This document shows, one piece after another, positions 31,770 through 42,492 of a DNA stretch of 64,000 nucleotides (positions are counted from its first letter, which is position 1; every line of letters begins with the position of its first letter). The position numbers and the translations under genes were made by a program. This DNA is from Cryoendolithus antarcticus (Eukaryota; Ascomycota; Dothideomycetes; Cladosporiales; Cladosporiaceae): NCBI GenBank assembly GCA_002077065.1, contig NAJO01000036.1, forward strand, positions 248,001 through 312,000. The letters run 5' to 3'. Below the pieces are notes generated by a model. The model was not told the origin of the DNA. It saw only the letters and a list, made by a program, of their open reading frames with translations, and did not search any database.

Positions 31770-32930
31770 ATGCTTAACAAGACTGCTTTCCCATGCTCGC
31801 TCAGCAGTCGCATAATTCGCAGGTCATATTGTTGCCCCACACTCAGACTGCTCAGCATACGTAGAGCTGCCCAACACTACATGTCCTCCATCACACCCCT
31901 ACAACCCCAACGTGTCCGCCCGCCGCATTTCGAGAACAGTAATCCTCCCACTCCTCGCCGGATTCTGTCACCCACTCGCAAAGCACACATGTCGTCCTCG
32001 GAACCTCGCCCCGTCGACGTGAACGGAGAGAAGCCGTCGACAGCCGGAAAGATCGACATACCACCCCCGAAGACTCAACTGGACAAAATCGAAACGGCAA
32101 AGCGAACCGCAGCCTTCAACGCCGTAGCCGCACACTTCAAATCAGAGTACAAATTCGTAGGCATCGGCTCCGGCTCCTCCATAGTCTACGGCGTCGAGGC
32201 AATCTCGCATCACCTCCAAAACCACCCGCCACCAGAACACCACACCAACTGGTTCGTGCCCACGGGCTGGGCCTCACGCAAAACCATAACAGCCGCGGGC
32301 TTAACGCCCATAGCTTTCGACTCCCTCCCCCTCGACGCCGTGCTAGAAGTCTGTTTCGACGGCGCTGACGAAGTCGACGAAGACTTAAACTGCATCAAAG
32401 GCGGCGGCGCGTGTCTTTTCCAAGAGAAACTTGTAGCGCTACGGAGTAAGAAGTTCGTGTGTATTGCTGATTATCGCAAGAACCAGGCGAGGCTGTTGAC
32501 CAAGTGGCCGAGTATTCCGATTGAGGTGGCGCCGATTGCGTATGGGAGTGTGATTCGGGAGTTACAGGCCCTGGGGTCGAATGATCCGCAGTTGAGGGAG
32601 CATAGTTTGGTGAAGACGGGGCCGATTCAGACGGATCAGAGTTTTTATATCATTGATGCGCCGTTTCCGCATCCGCTGCTTACGAGTGCGGATGTCAAGA
32701 GTGGGGAGAAGGGGAAGGGAGAGGGTGAGAACGGAGCGTGGAGTGTGGATGCTTTGGCACAGAGGATAAGAGCCATCAATGGTGTGTTGGAAGTTGGGTT
32801 GTTTCATGGTTTGAATGGGTATGAGACGCAGAAAGCTGGTAGGACAGGTGCAGAGAAGCCGGTGGCTGTGTACTTTGGGATGGAGGACGGTAGTGTGAAG
32901 GTACTTGGAGATCAGGGAAGCAAGGAATAA
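31770..32930 (+). CDS. RKI1: Ribose-5-phosphate isomerase
   Basis: Pentose-phosphate enzyme interconverting ribose-5-phosphate and ribulose-5-phosphate. Intronless, 386 residues if started at 31770, against about 260-310 in relatives. The core starts around residue 105 (IETAKRTAAFNAV), with GIGSGSSIVYGVEA, DGADEVDEDLNCIKGGGA, and the ALRSKKFVCIADYRK lysine motif. Two more in-frame Mets at 31881ff (MSSITPL) and 31990 (MSSSEPRP) could be starts. The region before 31990 is rich in R and S, so it may be a presequence or simply leader. Confidence 0.93.
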   Translation: MLNKTAFPCSLSSRIIRRSYCCPTLRLLSIRRAAQHYMSSITPLQPQRVRPPHFENSNPPTPRRILSPTRKAHMSSSEPRPVDVNGEKPSTAGKIDIPPPKTQLDKIETAKRTAAFNAVAAHFKSEYKFVGIGSGSSIVYGVEAISHHLQNHPPPEHHTNWFVPTGWASRKTITAAGLTPIAFDSLPLDAVLEVCFDGADEVDEDLNCIKGGGACLFQEKLVALRSKKFVCIADYRKNQARLLTKWPSIPIEVAPIAYGSVIRELQALGSNDPQLREHSLVKTGPIQTDQSFYIIDAPFPHPLLTSADVKSGEKGKGEGENGAWSVDALAQRIRAINGVLEVGLFHGLNGYETQKAGRTGAEKPVAVYFGMEDGSVKVLGDQGSKE

Positions 32931-33453
32931 GTGAGGTTGCGTACACGGACATGCAGACGTGCGTGAGCAAAGCAGTGTCGAGGATGAAGGAGGAAGAACG
33001 TGACAGCAGTACTGAGGCTGTCGAGAGACTCTGCCATGGATAGACGACTGCAGTCACCTCATGACGAAGCACAAAAAACTGCTGAAGCTCTCGCGGACAG
33101 TAGCAGAAGAGTCGTACGACGTGCAGTAGTACCGCAGTTCGAGGTGTCATTCGACGTGGTAATACCACTGCGGTATCTATATGTATACTTCGATTCCACT
33201 ACCACAATCTCAATGAACGCCACATCAGTCCATCTGGCCGACAAAGTCGCCAGATCCATTACGCAAGACCAGTGCCTGAGCTCTTCAGAGCACCAGCTGT
33301 CGTTCCCATCCCCTCCGTATTCGCTCGAACGCCATCAATATCCAGATTGTGTCCGTCGAAGCGCCATCGCTATGCTCATACTTGTGTAGGCTGCTGCGCA
33401 CCCATCCAGTCAAACGCCAGACCCAGAGCACTGCTATTATGGCATAGCCGGCC
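32931..33453. other. Convergent 3' gap RKI1/OTU gene
   Basis: About 520 bases between two converging stop codons. Several short open frames overlap but none resembles a protein family; probably two 3' UTRs. Confidence 0.45.
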
Positions 33454-34928
33454 TCATATGTACAGCGTCCGCAACGTCTCCAAAGGTGGCGTTTCAGTCA
33501 TGCCACTTTTCCTCAGCTCCAAGCCCGCGGCCATGGCAGCTACTCCATTCTGCTCCCTCAAAGCGACCTGTTGCCTCTCCTTCCTGGCAGCTTTCTGTGC
33601 CTGTTTCTTGATATCCTTTCGGTCTCTAGCCGTGGGACGAGGACCAGGCTGTAGAAGCGAAGTCTTGCCAGATGGAGGCCGATGAAGAGGGTCCGAAGAT
33701 AACGGAGGCTTAGGACCGTGTAGCTTGAGCTTGATGGACGGCTTTCTGGGTGGGTTTGACGCGGCATCGGGCTCCTGGCTCGCTATGGTCGAAAACGACA
33801 TGTTGTCCGTGTTGGTGCCGTCGTCGGGTTGGGAGGAGGCTTCGCTCTCCCAGCTGCTTGATATTGACTCTTGGGAGTCATGCACGATTTGTAGTCTCGA
33901 GAACGCGTGCTTGGATTCCTGTGATCTGGGCTTGTCTTTTCGACTTGCTCGGCTCATGCGACGGTCTTGCTTCTTGTTCGGGCCTGCGTGACCATCGTCC
34001 TCGCTCTCTTGATCTCGCTCCACGCTCGAACTCTCCTGTGCAGACGAAGCAGAGAAGTTCTCTTCAGCTTCCATTAAGATGTTGGCCGCTCGGTCGATGT
34101 TGCCTCGCGATGCTTCGAGTGCCCGGCGTATTGCCGGCTTGTCGGTAAGAAAGGTCAGCACCGATGCAACGCGGTCAATCTCCCATGCCTGAGCCACGTA
34201 GGGCGTAGCTGCCATCTTCTCCCGTTGCAGTGCTTCCTCCTCTGGGCTGAGCACCGTTGGGCGTACCTCCGGCAGCCCGGAGTGTGGTCCGTGTACATTC
34301 CGTATCGACGAGTAGTGCTCCCACGTGTGGTACGCGATGTGTGCCACCGGCCTCGTGTCATCTCCTCCCGCCTCTCCAGCGCCAGAGATCATGTATGCAA
34401 AGTCTCGTTGGTAGATTTTGACGTCCCAGCCCAGTGCACTGCTGAAGGCCGTGATCTCCATATTGTCTCCGTACGTTCCACCCTTAGCCATGGCCTGTAG
34501 ATGCCTGTCGAACACTCTGTCGATGTCTGCCTCTGAGGGCGGCGTGAAGTTTGTCGGTGTTGAATAAGCTCCAGCATTCTTTCGTTTGGGGTTTCGTCTC
34601 GTGCCACCGCCCGGCTGAACGTCGATGAACTGTTTGTAGTAGGCAGCATGCTCTCGCATATACTCTATGACATGTGCTCGTATGTTGACGTGTGACGCTT
34701 GGTTGCCATACATTTGGTCCGAGAGAGCATTGAACAGGCAATTTCCTAAGAGGAGGCAGGTTTAGCACGTGATGGTCACCAGCCAGCGAGTGTTGACGAG
34801 TGTAATCTTTCGGAGTGTGGAGAGCGACGAGACAGGAAGATAAACTCACCATCTCCATTTATGTCGGCGGCATACAGCCCCAGAGCGTGTAACAGAGGGA
34901 ACTCATCCGCCGACGAGTTTGCTGGCAT
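33454..34928 (-). CDS. OTU-family deubiquitinase (OTUD3-like)
   Basis: Cysteine protease that removes ubiquitin chains. Exons 34928-34850 and 34745-33454, 456 residues from ATG at 34928 (MPANSSADEFPLLHALG). The intron of 104 bases splits the catalytic loop: DINGD | GNCLFNAL, with Asp26 and Cys29; catalytic His in AYHTWEHYSSIRNVHG (about 150). A UBA-like helix pair follows (AIRRALEASRGNIDRAANILMEA). The rest is a Ser/Lys-rich, disordered tail with several basic patches. There may be a further upstream exon, since family members often begin with a basic stretch before the FPLL segment. Confidence 0.9.
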
Positions 34929-35921
34929 GGCCAATCCACACCACGCGACCTGATCTGTGCCACGCGGTGAAGTCGGAAGCACTGGACGACAACCGATTAG
35001 CGGAAGTCATTGGCGTGACTTTTGCATCGAACGTGATAACAATAAGATAAAACGTCAAGACAGGAAAGGCTGTATGATCCTCTCCTTGTTGCAATATCGA
35101 GGCAGCAAAAAGCGAGCTGTTCGAGCCTCGTGTCTGCTCGGGACAGGGGAGGCGGGCATGATGTAAGGAAAAGCAGTAGCTTGGAAAAGCTAGTTTTGTG
35201 CAGCTCACCTAGCCCGTTTTGGGTAATTCGGGGGGTCCTTATTAATCAAAATTTTGTTGCAGGTGGGCGAAGGTGTACCGATGCACCGGCAATGGAGGAG
35301 TCTGTGTGTTGGTGTTCGATGATGCTGACAATCGGCCAGTTTTCTATTTGAGTTGCGCTTGGATATTCACGAGCGTTGGGTGCTGACACAGGCACGTGAA
35401 TGCAGGTGTCTAAGAGCTGCACATGAGCCGCGTCGAGGTGCTGCGGGCTGCAGGAGAGCTCGGTGAAGTATTGGTGTGGCTTGTGATGTTGCTGAAGTGT
35501 GTGTTGATCTTCCAGGAACGATCGGCAGGTACGACGGAGGAGTGCGTGAGAGCTGCAGTCTTCGAACTATCCTCTTCGCCCCAGATCACGGCTGCGTCAA
35601 CAGCGTGACAGCAAAGAATGGGTGCGTTGCATGCGTTGTATTGTGTTCGAGGTCACCAGGCACCTGCATCATTGAGCGCCACAGCTCATGCCTTGATGAC
35701 TCAGATTCGCGTGGGCGACATGTGGCAGAGCTCATCAATACAGCATCCAATGCCTGTCCACGCAGGGCGCGTTAGGCCGAGATAGAGCAGGCTGACTGCG
35801 ACAAAGACGACAGATAAGTTGATTGATCAAGTAGTTTTACTTCTCTGCTCTACCTCTTACACTCAAGGAGCCGGCAGTTGACCTAGAATCCGTTTCGTTG
35901 CACTTGGAGCGAAAGTCAGAG
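34929..35921. other. Divergent OTU/D-amino-acid oxidase gap
   Basis: About 990 bases. Both promoters should lie here; I could not support another gene. A 5' exon of the OTU gene might be hidden at 34929-35300. Confidence 0.4.
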
Positions 35922-37057
35922 ATGGCGAACATTGTGGTCCTGGGGTATGTGAGCTTTTTCAAATTTCTGTCTTCAACAGGCAACTAATTCGTGGTCGTAG
36001 TGCAGGTGTCAGCGGCCTCACGACCGCATTGCTGCTGGCACGGAAAGGCCACAAGGTCACGATCATCGCGAAACACATGCCCGGAGACTACGATATTGAA
36101 TACGCGAGCCCATGGGCAGGCGCCAACAGTCTGCCTGTAGCTAAGCCCGGCTCTATAGCGCAGCAGTACGAGACAGATACATGGTACGAGCTGGAAAAGC
36201 TTGCAACCAATCTCCCCGAAGCTGGCGTGCACTTCCAAAATAACTACATCTACCGACGCGCGAAGGACGCCGACAGTGCAGTAGGCGACTGGTTCAAAGA
36301 ACTTATCCGAGAAGATGCCTGGTTCAAAGACGTCCTTCCCAACTTCCGTGTCCTCGACAAGTCTGAGCTACCACCCGGAATCGACAGCGGAACAGGGTTC
36401 ACGTCGGTCTGCATCAACACTGCCCTCTACCTACCCTGGTTAGCATCCCAATGCCTCAAGCTTGGCGCGACTCTACACCGTGGTGATGTTTCACATATCT
36501 CCGATGCTGCCTCTCTGCACCATTCTGGGTCTCCGGCGAAGCTAGTGATCAACTGCACTGGGCTCTCGTCCCTCCGTCTAGGCGGTGTTCAGGACAAGAA
36601 CCTCTACCCTGCCCGCGGTCAGATCGTCGTCGTTCGCAACGATCCGGGGATCATGTGCTCCACTTCCGGTACCGACGACGGCTCAGACGAGGCATGCTAT
36701 ATCATGCACCGGGCTGCTGGTGGCGGGACCGTGCTAGGTGGCAGTCTGCAAGCTGGCAACTGGGAAAGTCAGGTCGACCCGAATTTAGCGATTCGGATCA
36801 TGAAGCGAGCTGTGGCACTCTGTCCGGCACTGGTCAAGCCAGGGCAGGGGATTGAAGGTCTAGACATCGTGAGGCATGGCGTTGGGTTGCGCCCGATGCG
36901 GTCTGGTGGTATTCGAGTCGAGAAGGAGAGGATTGGCGATTTGGACGTGGTGCATAACTATGGGCATGGCGGGTACGGGTACCAGACCAGCTTTGGGTGC
37001 TCGATGGAGGTGTTGAAGTTGGTGGATGAGGTTGTGGGAGTGAAGTCAAAGCTGTGA
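35922..37057 (+). CDS. D-amino-acid oxidase, peroxisomal
   Basis: FAD enzyme that oxidises D-amino acids to keto acids, ammonia and hydrogen peroxide; it could also be a D-aspartate oxidase. Exons 35922-35944 (23 bases) and 36001-37057, 359 residues. The intron splits the dinucleotide fold: VVLG | AGVSGLTTALLLARKGH. Other marks: YASPWAGAN (FAD-binding), PARGQIVVVRND, and the C-terminal RHGVGLRPMRSGGIRVE with the substrate-carboxylate Arg and HNYGHGGYGYQTSFG. The protein ends KSKL, a perfect PTS1, so a peroxisomal site is strongly indicated. Confidence 0.95.
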
Positions 37058-37328
37058 GTCTGCTAGTGAGTGTCGCTCAGCTGAGTGATGGACAAGCGCG
37101 ACGTCGGTGAAGTCTGAGCACAGGTTGCGAATGGCACGTGAGAATCACTTCTTTCCTCAGTTCAGCTTCTTGCCTGCAGGTGACGCGGTTTACGCAGAAC
37201 CACCTTTTCCCATACGGGCTTGTCATCACTTCCATTCTCTACATTACTAAGCCAATCAGATCCTCTCTCACTATACACACTAACCGCCTTACACGATCGA
37301 AGCTTCAGCGCAGGTCAAGTCTGAGGAC

Positions 37329-38699
37329 ATGGCGGAATCAGAGGAGCTGCGCACTCTACCAGACCTCCAACGCACATCAGTGGCAAAGAAGCGCCAGTCC
37401 GAAGATCGTCAGGCGTCCGAGACCCCAGCGCCGACTGAAGCAAGTCGCGAATCGTCGGCAGAGCGAACTTCGGAAAGCGCCGAGGAAAGTTCCGCTGGCG
37501 ATAAGGAGCCCTCATGTCCACCAAAGAAAATCAAGCTTGAAGATGCGGACTCCTATGGCAGCACCAAGCCGGCAAAGCCACCAAAGAGAATCAAGCCTAA
37601 ACATGCAGAGTCCAAGCCCATCAAAGACGAGGGCGTGCCTGTCAAGACTGAAAGCCAAGCCGACAAGCTTCAAGAGCTTTCCGAGGAGAGAACGAGACTC
37701 AGCATAACGGTCGCAAAGCTGCTGGAGAGCAATGCGGAACTTGCAAAGTCGGACGCTAAGCACGCAGAAGCGTATACTCAGCTCGCGGTCTCATTTGCCA
37801 AACTGACGGAGCAGCTTACGAAGTCCACGGAGGAGGTTCGAAAAGAAGTCGGGGCGGAGCAAGCTGAGGTGATTGCAAAACTAGAATCACAGCTGCAAAG
37901 GTACAAGGCGCCAGATGCCACTAAGGTAGCGCGAGCAAGGGAGGCACAAGCGAAGGCCAATGAGCTGGTGGTGCGCGAGAAGAGGCTGCAAGATCGGGAG
38001 CTCGCCGTAAGTGCGCGCATTGCCACGGCTAAGAGGATAGAAGCTTCAGCCAAAGCCCAGGCCACCGCGAGATTCGGTGTCTATGACAAGCATAGATTGG
38101 ATGTATACGGCACTGGCCATATGGACCAGCTGCCTGTGGCATATCACAAAAAGCTGACCACCCTCTTCGGCCACAAGGTATCCGCGATCGTTGCCTACCA
38201 GTACCGAGACCAGCATCCACGTCTACCTGACGACATACCGGAAGATCCTCTGAAGAGCTCCTGGAAAACCCAGCCCCTTGCGCACTGGTTTGCAGAGGCT
38301 AACGACATGTGCAATTTCCTGTCTCGTCTCCCGGATAATTGTAAGGATCAACTGGTACAGTGGTTTCTCAGCAGCATGCGAGACACCCCCAAAGACGATC
38401 CGGACAACTGGCTAGACAAGGCGGACGAGGCGCTTGAGAAGCTCATGGATTCGATTGAGCAGGCTCCCGCGAGACGCGGCTACCAGGTGAACCTGATTCT
38501 CGCCGGAACAGCTACGCGGACCAGACCCGCCAGGAATCTTTTGAGAGAGCGCTGGCAACTACGCCGTTTCCGCGCCTTGAGACGCGCGGAGATCCTGTCA
38601 GCAATGCTGGCCGGAGACATGCGCTCCAAGGGATATCGTGTGGCGAAGTCGCGGGCACGGCTGTTCGCAGATGAGCACGATTTCGCCGAGTTCGATTGA
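37329..38699 (+). CDS. Orphan coiled-coil, nuclear-type protein
   Basis: Intronless, 456 residues, no family recognised. Residues 1-110 are acidic and Ser-rich with KKIKLE and KRIKPK basic clusters that could be nuclear signals. Residues 110-240 are a long coiled coil rich in A, E, K, Q with many heptads (LSEERTRLSITVAKLLESN..., QAEVIAKLESQLQRY). The C-terminal 200 residues are folded-looking (MDQLPVAYHKKLTTLFGHK, WFAEANDMCNFLSRLPDNC) with a basic tail near 390-440. Promoter and 3' region show nothing unusual. It is a true gene by length and composition, but its role is unknown. Confidence 0.75.
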   Translation: MAESEELRTLPDLQRTSVAKKRQSEDRQASETPAPTEASRESSAERTSESAEESSAGDKEPSCPPKKIKLEDADSYGSTKPAKPPKRIKPKHAESKPIKDEGVPVKTESQADKLQELSEERTRLSITVAKLLESNAELAKSDAKHAEAYTQLAVSFAKLTEQLTKSTEEVRKEVGAEQAEVIAKLESQLQRYKAPDATKVARAREAQAKANELVVREKRLQDRELAVSARIATAKRIEASAKAQATARFGVYDKHRLDVYGTGHMDQLPVAYHKKLTTLFGHKVSAIVAYQYRDQHPRLPDDIPEDPLKSSWKTQPLAHWFAEANDMCNFLSRLPDNCKDQLVQWFLSSMRDTPKDDPDNWLDKADEALEKLMDSIEQAPARRGYQVNLILAGTATRTRPARNLLRERWQLRRFRALRRAEILSAMLAGDMRSKGYRVAKSRARLFADEHDFAEFD

Positions 38700-38788
38700 G
38701 GAGTGGCAGTGATTCGGAAGAAACACGGTGGCGGCCCAACGGCGGAGGTCCCAGCCCGTATGAAAGCATGGCTCGATATCGGTGCCTC

Positions 38789-39814
38789 TCAGCCGGTACT
38801 CTTGGGCACCTTGCCTTCTTTGAGCGGCAAGAAGATCTTCGTCCAAAGCTCGCTCGCTTCACCGAGAGTATACATCAGGTCGACGTCAGCCATGCCGGTC
38901 AAAGCACCCGACATCGTATCTAGCTGGTTGATGACATTGTCCAGACTGATAGCTTTGCCAACACCTTGCGTTGCACTCGGGTCGAGGTCAACATGCACAA
39001 TGTGAATGTGGAAGTGGTAGTACGTCGGCTGGTCTAAGATAACCATCAGCAAAACACACCCAACAATCTCCAGGACCCAAAATGACCTACAATGCACATA
39101 AAACTTCAACATATCCCCCTCAACCCCCTCATACAACCCCTCCACAGTCTTCACCAGCGTAGCCCTCAAATGCCTCAACCACGCCACATCACCCCTCGTC
39201 AAATCCCGAACACTCCACAAATCCCTCCTCTCCACCAACGCCAACAGATGCAAGCCCCCGATAGTCTTCCGATCCCAATTCAGATCCGGCAACAGCAGAA
39301 AGTCGTCCTTGAGGTCAGCTTCCTCACTCCGAAATAAAACGTTCTCCTGCTCCGTTCGGCCTTCGATGATGTTGAAGACCCAGTTCAACCGCCCCTCCTC
39401 GCGGCAGCGCTGCATGTAAGGCCTCACGAATTTGGTATAGATCTCAGGCGTCTCGACAACAGCTCTACTTTGCTGGAACGAGTACTTCGCCACATGAGCC
39501 TCCGTACACGGATAGATCAGATTCAACTTCAGATCCGGTGGCGTTGGTTGGTCTAAAGTGCCGTCTGGGAGCGAGTTGGCCATGTACCAGCGGTAGATGT
39601 CATTATCGCCGAGATTGTTTACGTGCGTAACCAGTCGAGGGAACGAATTCAAGTATGCTGGATCGATATCGAAGGCTGCACGCTCGACTAAGAGGAGTGC
39701 AGGCTGGCCGCTGATTGTGCCCTTGAGAATAATCCTCCGACCAGCTGAGTCCTGCCTGAGGAGGGACTGGAATTTGAAGCGCGTTATTAGGCCATTGGGG
39801 TTCGTGGTCGACAT
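38789..39814 (-). CDS. DCS1: Scavenger mRNA decapping enzyme DcpS/Dcs1
   Basis: Hydrolyses the cap dinucleotide left by 3'-5' mRNA decay. Two exons, 39814-39091 and 39033-38789, 322 residues. The HIT motif HFHIHIVHV lies just after the splice; the catalytic His is the middle of it. N-terminal domain with RRIILKGTISGQPALLLVERAAFD and the linker ITKF-like PEIYTKFVRPYMQ. The 57-base intron (39090-39034) is a multiple of three without a stop, so unspliced RNA would still be translated with 19 additional residues inside the HIT fold; splicing is inferred because KFYVHYQPTYYH matches the family exactly. Confidence 0.93.
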   Translation of the reverse strand: MSTTNPNGLITRFKFQSLLRQDSAGRRIILKGTISGQPALLLVERAAFDIDPAYLNSFPRLVTHVNNLGDNDIYRWYMANSLPDGTLDQPTPPDLKLNLIYPCTEAHVAKYSFQQSRAVVETPEIYTKFVRPYMQRCREEGRLNWVFNIIEGRTEQENVLFRSEEADLKDDFLLLPDLNWDRKTIGGLHLLALVERRDLWSVRDLTRGDVAWLRHLRATLVKTVEGLYEGVEGDMLKFYVHCRSFWVLEIVGCVLLMVILDQPTYYHFHIHIVHVDLDPSATQGVGKAISLDNVINQLDTMSGALTGMADVDLMYTLGEASELWTKIFLPLKEGKVPKSTG

Positions 39815-40165
39815 GGTCGGATATCATTCGTCTGCGAGTGACTGATTATCGACCATTGATATCTTACCCTTGGAAGTCAAAGTCGATGGACTGCAATGGC
39901 TTGGCACTCCTCGCGTAGGTAATAGAGTTCGGCATCAACGGCCCGCTCAACGTGCCGCACCTTCTTGAAATGACGATTCTTGGACTCGGATCAAATGCCT
40001 TCCCTATCCGCTGTCAACCGCCAGGCGGAAAGAGTTCATTCTTGCTGACCTACCTTCCCTTGCTATTGCGCGACCACTCCCACTACTCCGCGCCAGCGGC
40101 ATACTTGCACCCTACACACCTCTGCGTCCCAGTAATCTGGTCGCGCACGCGACGTCCACGCGATC
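39815..40165. other. Divergent DCS1/KEI1 gap
   Basis: About 350 bases between two opposite start codons. No gene seen; both promoters should be here. Confidence 0.45.
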
Positions 40166-41219
40166 ATGGCGCTCCCCAACCTCTTTCGCCTGCCCAAACC
40201 AAAAGTAAGATGCCCTCACTTCACGCGCAACTATTCCCAGTGCTGAATACGTACAGTCCGTCCTCCACTTCATCTCTCTCAAATCCGCCGCCGAGCTCGT
40301 CTTCCTCACACTATGCTTCAACCGCCTCGCCGGCCTTTACGGCATGCTCGCCCTCTTCACTGGCTACGCTCTAAACCCCCTTCAATTGAGCCAGTACATC
40401 TACTCCCTCCTCACCCTCGCGCTCATCGTCTACTTGTCTTCCGCGTTCCGGACAACGGACCAACCGCTCAAGACACTAGGCCTGGCGTGGCTGTTTGTCA
40501 TCGACTCGGCGGTGAATCTGGCGTACACGGTGCTCTTTGGCGTGGGGTGGTTCATTGTGCTAGCACAGCATTTGAACGACAAGGTGCTGCCTGGCTCTGC
40601 GCAAGCGCTGGGAGCGGAAACGATAGACCAGACTGCCGGCTTCACGGACCCAGAGGTGAATGCGACAAAAGTCGACGTCGTCGCATCCCCTGCACCAGGC
40701 CTGCTACCCGGCCAAGACGCCATCGCAGTCCCGACCACGACTCCCGGAACTCTCACCGGCGCGGTCTTCGCCTCAGGTAGCATGGCCTCCATAACAGTCA
40801 TCGGCGTCCTCTGGATCATCCGCCTCTATTTCATCTTGATAGTCCTCTCCTTCGCCCGCACCTCAATCCGCTCCTACATCCTGCAGACCTCCACGACCTA
40901 CACACACAGCGAAGACCCTTCACTCGCTGAGAATCCCTTCCGGCCTGGCCGCGAGGAAGGCGCCGGTTGGAAAGGAAAGCTCGGCCGATTGATGTTGAGG
41001 TTTCCAAGCCAGAGGTATTGGTTAGGACGGGACGAGAATGAAGAGGAGTGGGTCCGGAGCACAAGTGGGAGGTTCGAGGGTGGCAGGGGGTTGAGGATCA
41101 AGGTGCCCGATGGCGGGATCGGCGAGCGAGAACGACGAGCGAGGAGCGGGACGGGTCCGCCGAAGCCGGTTGCTGTGCCTGCGCTGGGTGGGAAGGCGGA
41201 GAAGGGGAGTGAACTGTGA
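40166..41219 (+). CDS. KEI1: Kei1, regulatory subunit of IPC synthase
   Basis: Golgi membrane partner of Aur1, required for inositol phosphorylceramide synthase. Exons 40166-40204 (13 codons) and 40257-41219, 333 residues. Recognised from SVLHFISLKSAAELVFLTL, GMLALFTGYALNPLQLSQYIYSLL, and LAWLFVIDSAVNLAYTVLFGVGWF; four hydrophobic segments are visible, then another near WIIRLYFILIVLSFAR. The basic, Gly-rich tail is longer than in yeast. The first exon is so short that it would be missed by frame inspection alone; acceptor tacag (40256) fixes the frame. Confidence 0.9.
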
Positions 41220-41275
41220 GATCCTTGAGGGGCTGCTTCGAGGTGGATGAGATGATTGCATTCGTGGCGTTCTCA

Positions 41276-42189
<914 letters not shown>

Positions 42190-42492
42190 GGTGGCGGCGG
42201 TTTGGGGGAGTGCTCTGTGTGGTTTCGCTCCAGTCGCGTGAAGTATGCTGACTCCAGTAAATGCGAGAAAGGCGGGAATGGTAGTCAACGTAGGCATATA
42301 TGTACAGACAATAATGTGAGACACAGCCACATACATTGTACGAACGTAAGATGCCCGACCCAAGCAGTCGGCGTCAGGGCCAGGGTCAGGGTTCTGAACA
42401 TGCCGGCGCACGGACCCGGTGACTTTTTGGAGAAATTCCGTGTCGACTTCATGAGAGAATGAATTAAACCATTGATCACATATATCGCGGCC
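42190..42492. promoter_or_regulatory. Divergent YPT6/NOP53 promoter region
   Basis: 303 bases between two opposite start codons; it must carry both promoters. No specific element recognised. Confidence 0.45.

Noticed and set aside
33000..33389. 129-codon plus-strand frame after RKI1
   Set aside because: Lies in a convergent 3' gap, overlaps other frames, no protein-like pattern.
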